Shown: positions 9,001 to 16,590 of the stretch, piece after piece
Numbering within the stretch: the stretch's first letter is position 1
Layout of the letters: every line of letters begins with the position of its first letter
Assembly: GCA_025360985.1 (NCBI GenBank)
Contig: JANYBA010000382.1
Span: 1 to 22,375, forward strand
Direction: 5' to 3'
DNA: 22,375 nt
Source: Gammaproteobacteria bacterium
Lineage (GTDB): Bacteria; Pseudomonadota; Gammaproteobacteria; Xanthomonadales; Xanthomonadaceae
Notes under the pieces: model-generated
Told to the model about the DNA's origin: nothing
Seen by the model: the letters and a program-made list of their open reading frames with translations, nothing else
The model's database searches: none
Translations under genes and position numbers: made by a program

Positions 9001-10749
9001 ATGCATTCGCGAGCGGAGTTGGCACGACGCGAGCTGCTCATCCAGCTGGCCACGATGCCGCTGTTCGCGGGCCTGGACGCATCCAGCCTGAGCGACCTGG
9101 CCGATGCCATGAACTGGCTGGCGTTACCGGGCGGCGCCACCCTGTTCGAGCAGGGCGAAGAATCGGATTCCCTGTACGTGCTGCTCTATGGCCGGCTGGC
9201 GGCGGTGCGCGTCAGCCTGGATGGCAGCAAGCGCACGCTCGGCTGCGTCGCACCCGGCGAATGCGTCGGCGAGATCGGCCTGATCACCGGCGACGTGCGC
9301 AGCGCCGGCGTTTTCGCCCTGCGCGACTGCGAATTGCTGCGGCTGCCGCGCCCGGCCTTCGAGAAACTGGTTGCGATGCATCCAGCGGCAATGCTCGGCA
9401 TGGCCCGCATCGCCCTGCGCCGCAACGGTCCGAACCTGGGCGCCCCGGCGATCCCGCGCTGCTTCGTGCTGTTGCCGGCGCAGCCCGGCGTCGACCTTGG
9501 CGCGTTCGCGCGTCGCCTGGCCGGTGCGCTCGGCGCCGATCCCGAATTGGCGCTGGTGACCGAGGCGCAAGGGCGTTATCGCGATGCCGGCTGGTTCAAT
9601 GCCCGCGAGGCGCACTCACCGACGCTGATCTACCTCGGCGAAGGCGACGCCGACTGGCAGAAGCGCTGCATGCGCCAGTGCGATTGCATGCTGGTCGTCG
9701 GCGAAGGCCTGGCGAAGCCGCAGTTGCCGCCACCCGATGCCAATCCGCACGTGCCGCTGCACCTGGTCCTGCTGCAATACGGCGAGCCGATGCCGGGCAG
9801 CACCCTGGCCTGGCGCGCGGCCTATCCGGGCGCGGCCGCCCACCACCACGTGCGCAGCGATGCCGACCTGGCGCGGCTGGCGCGGCGACTGTCGGGACGC
9901 GCGGTCGGCGTAGTGCTGTCCGGTGGCGGCGCGCGCGGCTTCGCGCACCTGGGCGTGGTCAAGGCCTTGCAGGAAGCCGGCATCACCATCGATTACGTCG
10001 GTGGCGCCAGCATCGGCGCCATCCTGGGCGCCGGCGTGGCGGCCGACTGGTCGCACGAGCAGCGGGTCGAGGTGTTCCGGCGCAGTTTCGTGGACACCAA
10101 TCCGCTCGGCGACTGGACCTTGCCGCTGGTGTCGCTGCGCGCGGGGCGCCAGGTGTCGCGACGCCTGCGCGAAGCATTCGGCGAACGCGACATCGAAGAC
10201 CTGCCGCTGCCGTTCTATGCGGTCTCGAGCAACCTGACCGAAGGCCACCTTGAGGCGCACGAAAACGGCTCGCTGTGGTGGGCCCTGCGCGCCAGCTGCG
10301 CGATCCCCGGCGTGTTGCCGCCGGTGCTCGGTGGCGGCCGCGTGTTGGTCGACGGCGGCGTGATCGACAACCTGCCGGTGGCGGAGATGCGCAAGCGCCT
10401 GTCCGGCGAAATCATCGCCGTCGACGTCGGCGGCAGCTATCGCCTGTCGACCAAGCTGGAGGAAACCGAATTGCCGCCGTGGTGGCGCTTGCTGCCGGAA
10501 TTCTTCGGCAAGCGAACCCATCCGAGCCTGGCGCAGGTGCTGCTGCGCGCCGGCATGGTCAATTCCGACGCGACCGTGCAGCGTCGGCGCAAGCAGACGC
10601 GTTTGCTGCTCAAGCCGGTGCTGGACGGCATTGACCTGCTCGAGTGGAACGAATTCCAACGCGCGATCGACCTCGGCTACGAATTCACCCGGCGCAAGCT
10701 CGACGAATCCCGCGACGCCTTGCGCGCCGAGCCGGCGCTCCTGCCCTGA
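9001..10749 (+). CDS. Cyclic-nucleotide-binding domain plus patatin-like phospholipase (NTE/RssA-type)
   Basis: Predicted serine lipid hydrolase regulated by a nucleotide-binding domain, similar in plan to neuropathy target esterase-like bacterial proteins. The 582 residues comprise a cNMP-binding domain (about 20-140), a middle region (150-295) and a patatin domain (300-460). The phosphate-binding cassette GECVGEIGLITGDVRSAG (86-103) keeps the Gly-Glu and Arg-Ser pairs of CRP. The patatin catalytic set is complete: oxyanion loop SGGGARGFAH (307-316), nucleophile elbow GASIG (Ser 337) and DGG (Asp 451). No signal peptide or obvious membrane helix. The start is set by AGGAGG at 8989-8994; the frame stays open further upstream only as a shadow of prlC. 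Convergent with the aldehyde dehydrogenase gene, 16 nt apart, with no terminator. Ligand and lipid substrate are unknown. Confidence 0.9.
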   Translation: MHSRAELARRELLIQLATMPLFAGLDASSLSDLADAMNWLALPGGATLFEQGEESDSLYVLLYGRLAAVRVSLDGSKRTLGCVAPGECVGEIGLITGDVRSAGVFALRDCELLRLPRPAFEKLVAMHPAAMLGMARIALRRNGPNLGAPAIPRCFVLLPAQPGVDLGAFARRLAGALGADPELALVTEAQGRYRDAGWFNAREAHSPTLIYLGEGDADWQKRCMRQCDCMLVVGEGLAKPQLPPPDANPHVPLHLVLLQYGEPMPGSTLAWRAAYPGAAAHHHVRSDADLARLARRLSGRAVGVVLSGGGARGFAHLGVVKALQEAGITIDYVGGASIGAILGAGVAADWSHEQRVEVFRRSFVDTNPLGDWTLPLVSLRAGRQVSRRLREAFGERDIEDLPLPFYAVSSNLTEGHLEAHENGSLWWALRASCAIPGVLPPVLGGGRVLVDGGVIDNLPVAEMRKRLSGEIIAVDVGGSYRLSTKLEETELPPWWRLLPEFFGKRTHPSLAQVLLRAGMVNSDATVQRRRKQTRLLLKPVLDGIDLLEWNEFQRAIDLGYEFTRRKLDESRDALRAEPALLP

Positions 10750-10765
10750 GCGATCAGCGCGTGAC

Positions 10766-12184
10766 TCATCGTGTCAACCAGTCGAAGAAGCGGCGCGCGA
10801 AACCGCTGTAAGGCGCGTCGAACAACTTCATGCCGTTGAGGCGCGACTGGTACAGCACCGGCATCTGCTTGCTGAAGGTCAGGAAGCCGGCGTGGCCGTG
10901 GTAGTGGCCCATGCCGCTGGCGCCGACGCCGCCGGCCGGCAGCGAATGCTGGCCGAAATGGATCAGCACGTCGTTGACGCAGACGCCGCCGGCGCTGACC
11001 CGGTCGAGCGTGCGCGAAAGCCGCGCGCCGTCGCGGTCGAAGGGATAGAAGGCCAGCGGCTTGTCGCGGGCGAGAATGAAGGCAATCGCCTCGTCCATGC
11101 TGTCGTAGCTCTTGAGCACCAGCAGCGGACCGAACAACTCCTGCTGCATGACGATGGCCTCGTCGGGCGGATCCAGCAGCAAAGTCGGCGGCACGATCTC
11201 GACGCCAGCCGGCGCGGTCTCTCCGGTCGGCCGGTGTTCGAGGACGGTGGCGCCGCGGGCGCGCGCGTCGGCGATCCAGTCACGCAGGCGCTGCGCCTGG
11301 CGCGGGCTGGCGATGGCGGTGTAGTCGGGGTTGTCGGCGAGGGTCGGATAACGCCGCCGCATCGACGCCAGGAAGGCCTGGGCGAAAGCATCGCGCTGGC
11401 CGCGCGGCACCAGCACGTAGTCGGGCGCCACGCAGGTCTGGCCGGCGTTGAAGCCCTTGCCGAATGCGACGCGATCGGCGGCGTGCTCGATCGGATAATC
11501 CGGCGCGACCAGCACCGGCGATTTGCCGCCCAATTCCAGCGTCACCGGCGTCAGGTTGAGCGCGGCCGCGGCCATCACCAGGCGGCCGACCGTGGTCGAG
11601 CCGGTGAACAGCAAATGGTCGAACGGCAATTGGCTGAAGGCGGCGCCGACGCTGGCGTCGCCCTGCACGACCACGACCTGGTCGGGCGTGAACACTTCGC
11701 CGACCAGGCGGGCGAGCAGCGCGCTCGTGCGCGGCGTGAATTCCGACGGCTTGAGCATCGCCCGGTTGCCGGCGGCGATGGCGTTGGCCAGCGGCGCCAA
11801 GGCAAGCAGGAGGGGGTAGTTCCAGGGCGAGACGATGCCGACCATGCCCAGGGGCGCGACCCGCAATTCGCCGCGTGCCGGCCGCGAGGTCCAGTTGACC
11901 GAACGCCGCCGCGGTCGCATCCAGCGGCGCAGGTGCTTGCGCGCGTAGTCGATTTCGTCGAGCGACATCATGACGTCGCTGCCCAGGGTCTCCAGCGGCG
12001 CGCGCCGGCCGAAATCGGCCGAGGCGGCCGCCAGCAAATCGTCCTTGCGGCGCCGCACCGCCTGGCCCAGACGGGTCAACAGGTCGATGCGCTCGCGAGC
12101 ATCGGGGATGTGTTCGCGCTGGGCAGCGCGCAGGCGCGCCAGCGTGGCGGCGAGGTCGACGTGATCGGGAACGGGCGTGTCCAT
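10766..12184 (-). CDS. Coniferyl-aldehyde-dehydrogenase-type NAD(P)-dependent aldehyde dehydrogenase
   Basis: Oxidises an aldehyde to the acid with NAD(P). The 472 residues fit the short ALDH class related to coniferyl aldehyde dehydrogenase (CalB) and the fatty-aldehyde group, about 470-480 residues. Motifs in order: GIVSPWNYPLLL (Asn 122), KPSE (Lys 145), LLFTGSTTVG (192-200), LELGGKSP (catalytic Glu 217), FNAGQTCVAPDY (catalytic Cys 251), ELFGPLLV, and INDVL-like VNDVLIHFGQHSLPAGGVGASGMG near the C terminus. No clear Shine-Dalgarno. The start lies 9 nt after the stop of the TPR gene on the same strand, so the pair is probably co-transcribed. Coniferyl aldehyde is the family name; an aliphatic or other aromatic aldehyde is equally possible. 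Confidence 0.88.
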   Translation of the reverse strand: MDTPVPDHVDLAATLARLRAAQREHIPDARERIDLLTRLGQAVRRRKDDLLAAASADFGRRAPLETLGSDVMMSLDEIDYARKHLRRWMRPRRRSVNWTSRPARGELRVAPLGMVGIVSPWNYPLLLALAPLANAIAAGNRAMLKPSEFTPRTSALLARLVGEVFTPDQVVVVQGDASVGAAFSQLPFDHLLFTGSTTVGRLVMAAAALNLTPVTLELGGKSPVLVAPDYPIEHAADRVAFGKGFNAGQTCVAPDYVLVPRGQRDAFAQAFLASMRRRYPTLADNPDYTAIASPRQAQRLRDWIADARARGATVLEHRPTGETAPAGVEIVPPTLLLDPPDEAIVMQQELFGPLLVLKSYDSMDEAIAFILARDKPLAFYPFDRDGARLSRTLDRVSAGGVCVNDVLIHFGQHSLPAGGVGASGMGHYHGHAGFLTFSKQMPVLYQSRLNGMKLFDAPYSGFARRFFDWLTR

Positions 12185-12193
12185 GCCGGCAGT

Positions 12194-14008
12194 CTAGCGC
12201 GGCGGCGCGACGGCCGGCAGCGGCACGTCGAACCGGATCGCCGCCAATTGCTCTGGCGCGCGACCGATCTTGCGCAGGAACGGCCGCCAACGCGGATCCT
12301 TGTGCAGGTTGGTGATCAGGTTATCCACGACGATCACGGCCAGGTTGGCATCATGCGCGGCGACGGCTTTGTCCAGCCACTCGAAGGCGTGGTCGGCGTC
12401 TCCCGTGTAGGCGTACGCATTCGCGATCGAGCAGGTCCAATCCGTGCCGTGCTTGGCAATGACTTCGGCGAATGCCGCGTCCGATTTCGCCCGATCGCCC
12501 AACGCGTGATAGGCCATCGGCAGCCCGATCATGCGCCAGCCCTCATGGGGTTCCTGCTGGAAGGCGGCCAGCGCCGCCGAATAATTCTTTTTGAGCAGCA
12601 GGGCCTCACCCATCCGGTAATGGGCGCTGATGTTGTCCGGACTGAGCACGAGTACCTTTCGAAAGGCATCGACGGCCGAGTCGAAGTGCCCAGCATAGCG
12701 AAAATCAATTCCGACGATGTTCTGCAAGGTCGGGTTCAAAGGATCGTGCTGCAGCGCGTATTGGTCCAGTCGCGAACTCAGGTCCAGCCGCCCCAGGCCT
12801 TCGGCGACACGAGCGGCGGTGTAGACGATATCGGGATCGTTCGGCGCCAGCGTCATCGCGCGCTCCAGTTGGCGCGCAGCGGCGGGAAGGTCGCCGTCGT
12901 GATCGAGCGCGATGCGGCCCAGCGCGGCGATCGACGGCGCGTATCCGGGTTCGATCGCCAGCGCCTTGGCGAGGGCCTCGTGGGCGAGGCGATAGCCTTC
13001 CTCGTTCGGGCGCATGCCGTTGTTCGCCTGCCGGCGGTAGTTGTAGGCCAGGCCGTCCCAGGCCGGCGCGTAGTTGGCATCGATCGCCAGGCCTTGCAAG
13101 TAGAGCGCGTTGGACTTCTCGTAGCCGTCGGCGGTATGCAGCCGCGACAGCGGGCGCGCCTGGAGGAACAACGCGTACGCCTTCGGGTCGACGACCTTGG
13201 ACTTCGGCGCGTCGCCGAGCAAGGTGATCTTCAGTTGCGCAACCACCGCCGCGGCGATTTCGTCCTGGACGGCGAAGATGTCGTCGAGCGGACGGTCGTA
13301 TTCTTCCGACCAGACCTCGGTGTCGGTGCGCGCGTCGATCAATTTCGCCGTCACTCGCAGGCGATTGCCGGCCTTGCGCACCGAGCCTTCCAGGACATGC
13401 GCGACATGCAACTGGCGGGCGATCTCGGCGATGCCGACTTCCTTGCCCTTGAAGGAAAACGCCGAGCTTCGCGACGTCACCTGCAAGGCGGGGATCTTGG
13501 CCAGCAGGTTCAGCACTTCCTCGGCGAGTCCGTCGGACATGTACTCCTGGTCCTTGGCCGACGACATGTCGGCGAACGGCAGCACCGCAACGGAATGCGC
13601 CTCGACGCCCTGGCGCGCGACCGCCGCTTCGGCCTGCTGCTGCGCTTGCGCCGCGCGCCGTGGTGCCAAGACGAACTTGTCGACGGCGAAATAGCCCAGC
13701 GCGAGCACCAGCGCGACGATGATTGCCCGATCCATGCGCCGGCCGGTGTCGTTGGAGATCGATGTCGCCGCGTCGACCTGTTGGTCGAGCCTCAGGCCTT
13801 CCGGCGTGAGCTGGAACACCCACGAGAACACCAACGCCGGCAAGAATCCGATCGCGAGCAGGACGACGATGCTGCGCGCCAGCCAGTCCGGCGTCCCGAA
13901 TACCGGCAACACCGTGGTGATCACCTGCACGACCAGCCACGCGCCGACCACGTACAGCCCGGCCATGCGCAACACGTTGCGACGTTTGAGTTCAGCGACA
14001 AAGCCCAT
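12194..14008 (-). CDS. Membrane-anchored TolB-like and tetratricopeptide-repeat protein
   Basis: 604 residues with the start chosen at 14008, where GAGGGGGG lies about 4-11 nt upstream; a TTG five codons earlier would overlap that ribosome site. The N terminus, ELKRRNVLRMAGLYVVGAWLV, begins a helix (12-35), with others at about 44-66 and 95-114. A TolB-like domain follows (138-262: SVAVLPFADMSS, YMSDGLAEEVLNLLA, VLEGSVRK, LIDARTDTEVWSEEYDR), then TPR-type helices from about 270 to 590 (AHEALAKALAIEPGYAPS, AVDAFRKVLVLSPDN). This plan is seen in proteins that elsewhere carry an adenylate cyclase or DNA-binding domain at the N terminus; neither is present here. Probably an inner-membrane scaffold or sensor with its repeats on one face. 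Function unknown. Likely first gene of an operon with the aldehyde dehydrogenase. Confidence 0.85.
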   Translation of the reverse strand: MGFVAELKRRNVLRMAGLYVVGAWLVVQVITTVLPVFGTPDWLARSIVVLLAIGFLPALVFSWVFQLTPEGLRLDQQVDAATSISNDTGRRMDRAIIVALVLALGYFAVDKFVLAPRRAAQAQQQAEAAVARQGVEAHSVAVLPFADMSSAKDQEYMSDGLAEEVLNLLAKIPALQVTSRSSAFSFKGKEVGIAEIARQLHVAHVLEGSVRKAGNRLRVTAKLIDARTDTEVWSEEYDRPLDDIFAVQDEIAAAVVAQLKITLLGDAPKSKVVDPKAYALFLQARPLSRLHTADGYEKSNALYLQGLAIDANYAPAWDGLAYNYRRQANNGMRPNEEGYRLAHEALAKALAIEPGYAPSIAALGRIALDHDGDLPAAARQLERAMTLAPNDPDIVYTAARVAEGLGRLDLSSRLDQYALQHDPLNPTLQNIVGIDFRYAGHFDSAVDAFRKVLVLSPDNISAHYRMGEALLLKKNYSAALAAFQQEPHEGWRMIGLPMAYHALGDRAKSDAAFAEVIAKHGTDWTCSIANAYAYTGDADHAFEWLDKAVAAHDANLAVIVVDNLITNLHKDPRWRPFLRKIGRAPEQLAAIRFDVPLPAVAPPR

Positions 14009-14055
14009 GCCAGCCCCCCTCAAGCAGTCGACAGCCTAACAGACCCCGCGGTGGC

Positions 14056-14061
14056 TACAAT
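14056..14061 (+). promoter_or_regulatory. Candidate -10 (TACAAT) for the gamma carbonic anhydrase gene
   Basis: TACAAT matches TATAAT at 5 of 6 positions and would start transcription near 14068, leaving a leader of about 27 nt. No good -35 at the standard distance. Confidence 0.35.
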
Positions 14062-14094
14062 TGAACTCCCCCGGTTGCGGAAATCCGAACGCTC

Positions 14095-14622
14095 ATGAAT
14101 CTCCGGCCCTTCCAAGGCGTCCTGCCGACCCTCGGCGAGCGTGTCTACGTCGACGAAGCCGCGCGCGTGATCGGCGACGTGGTGCTCGGCGACGACGTCT
14201 CGATCTGGCCGGGCACGGTGCTGCGCGGCGACGTGAACTACATCCGGGTCGGGGCGCGCAGCAATATCCAGGACGGCACGATCGTGCACGTCAGCCACGA
14301 CGGCCCCTACAACCCGCCGGGCGGGCTGGCGACGATCATCGGCGCCGACGTGACCATCGGCCACGGCGCGATCATCCATGCCTGCACGATCGAGGATGCC
14401 TGCCTGGTCGGCATGGGCGCGACCATCCTCGACGGCGCGCTGGTGCGCAAGCACGGCTTCGTCGGCGCCGGCGCGCTGATCGCGCCGGGCAAGACGGTGG
14501 GCAGCGGCGAACTATGGCTGGGGAATCCGGCGCGCTGCGTGCGCAAGCTCGGCGACAAGGAAATCGAGCAGCTGTACTACTCAGCGCAGCACTACGTGCG
14601 GTTGAAGGACAAGTACCTGTAA
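14095..14622 (+). CDS. Gamma carbonic anhydrase-like hexapeptide-repeat protein (YrdA/CaiE family)
   Basis: Left-handed beta-helix protein, a trimer with metal at subunit interfaces. The 175 residues align along their length with E. coli YrdA: LRPFQGVLPTLGERVYVD, VIGDVVLGDDVSIWP, LRGDVNYIRVGARSNIQDG, and YSAQHYVRLKDKYL at the end. Hexapeptide repeats run from about 25 to 150. Candidate metal ligands are His 65 (GTIVHVSH), His 90 and His 95 (TIGHGAIIHAC), matching the three-His pattern of gamma carbonic anhydrases. In E. coli, yrdA also neighbours aroE, though here the two converge. Carbonic anhydrase activity in this subgroup is often weak or undetected, so the function stays open. The stop codon runs directly into the dispersed palindrome. 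Confidence 0.93.
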   Translation: MNLRPFQGVLPTLGERVYVDEAARVIGDVVLGDDVSIWPGTVLRGDVNYIRVGARSNIQDGTIVHVSHDGPYNPPGGLATIIGADVTIGHGAIIHACTIEDACLVGMGATILDGALVRKHGFVGAGALIAPGKTVGSGELWLGNPARCVRKLGDKEIEQLYYSAQHYVRLKDKYL

Positions 14623-14649
14623 AGAAAAAGGGATCTGACCCCTTTTTCT
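14623..14649. repeat. Dispersed palindromic repeat, copy 2, likely bidirectional terminator
   Basis: Arms AGAAAAAGGG (14623-14632) and CCCTTTTTCT (14640-14649) pair perfectly around loop ATCTGAC. It begins immediately after the stop of the carbonic anhydrase-like gene and ends just before the aroE stop complement. Both strands show a run of T after the G/C step, so it could end transcription in both directions, although only three G-C pairs stand next to the loop. 22 nt are identical to window positions 1-22. Confidence 0.8.
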
Positions 14650-14650
14650 A

Positions 14651-15496
14651 CTAATCGCCGGTGGCGAGCGCCACCGCGCGGCCGCTGAGTTCGGCGTAAA
14701 TCGGCGCCGTGTCCGGGCGCACGCCGTGCCAGAGCGCGAAACTTTCGGCGGCCTGCTCGACCAGCATGCCGAGGCCGTCGATCGCCTGCGCGCAACCGGC
14801 GCTGCGTGCCCAGGCCAGGAACGGGATCGCCGCCTCGCCGTAGCTCAGGTCCACCGCCAGCGCGCGCGGCCCGACGATCGTATTCGGCAGCGGCATCGTC
14901 GATTGTTCGCGCCCCGCGGCGGTGGCGTTGACGATCAAGTCGAAGCCGCCGAGATTGCCGAGGTCGCTCCAATAGCGGGTATGCACGCGGCCGGGTTGGC
15001 CGAGCGCGTCGGCCAGGGCATCGGCGCGTTCCGGCGTGCGATTGATGATGTACAGGTCGCCGATGCCGGCGTCGACCAGCGCCGGCGCCACGCCGCGGGC
15101 CGCGCCGCCGGCGCCGATCAGCAAGGTCCGGCGCGCACGCAGGTCGAGCGCGTGGCGATCGGCCAGGTCGCGCACCAGGCCGCTGCCATCGGTATTGTCG
15201 CCATGCCATTCGCCATCGCGGCGGACCAGCGTGTTGGCCGCCCCGGCGCGGCGGGCGCGCTCGCTGGCACCGGCGCACAAGGCGAACGCCGCCTGCTTGT
15301 GCGGCAGGGTGATATTGGCGCCGCGTCCGCCACCGGCCGCGAACGCCGCCAGCGCCGCGGCGAATTCGTCCGGTGTCGCATCGATCGCCTCGTAAGCCAT
15401 GGCGATGCCCTGCTGGCGGGCGAAGGCCGCGTGGATGCGCGGCGACAGCGAGTGCTGCACCGGATGGCCGAACACCGCGTAACGCGCCATCGTCAT
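14651..15496 (-). CDS. aroE: Shikimate dehydrogenase (NADP+)
   Basis: Reduces 3-dehydroshikimate to shikimate, the fourth step towards chorismate, in the cytosol. The 281-residue protein carries the shikimate-binding [14 protein letters not shown] (6-19), the catalytic Lys 67 in ANITLPHK, the NTDG Asp 103, the NADP loop [18 protein letters not shown] for the cofactor phosphate, and the C-terminal [17 protein letters not shown]. Two starts are possible, ATG at 15496 or two codons later at 15490; the first is used because it follows the hemB stop by one nucleotide with GGGAAG upstream, indicating coupling in an operon. Chorismate made through this pathway is the substrate of the chorismatase encoded at 3094. 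Confidence 0.95.
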   Translation of the reverse strand: MTMARYAVFGHPVQHSLSPRIHAAFARQQGIAMAYEAIDATPDEFAAALAAFAAGGGRGANITLPHKQAAFALCAGASERARRAGAANTLVRRDGEWHGDNTDGSGLVRDLADRHALDLRARRTLLIGAGGAARGVAPALVDAGIGDLYIINRTPERADALADALGQPGRVHTRYWSDLGNLGGFDLIVNATAAGREQSTMPLPNTIVGPRALAVDLSYGEAAIPFLAWARSAGCAQAIDGLGMLVEQAAESFALWHGVRPDTAPIYAELSGRAVALATGD

Positions 15497-15497
15497 G

Positions 15498-16490
<993 letters not shown>

Positions 16491-16590
16491 TCACTCCTCG
16501 TGCCTGCATGATACCCCCGGCATCGCGCTAGTATGGGGCGGGCCTCCCTTTCGGCTATGCCGCTACGCCAAATTGATTAACAATCCGGCC

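Noticed and set aside
7131..10253. A 1040-codon plus-strand open frame across prlC and the start of the patatin gene
   Set aside because: Antisense shadow of prlC that then runs out of frame through the cNMP/patatin gene; no family similarity.
10631..14098. A 1155-codon open frame on the plus strand antisense to the aldehyde dehydrogenase and TPR genes
   Set aside because: Its translation is rich in Arg, Gly, Gln and His with no recognisable domain, and the opposite strand encodes two clear families. It is an effect of GC-biased codon use.
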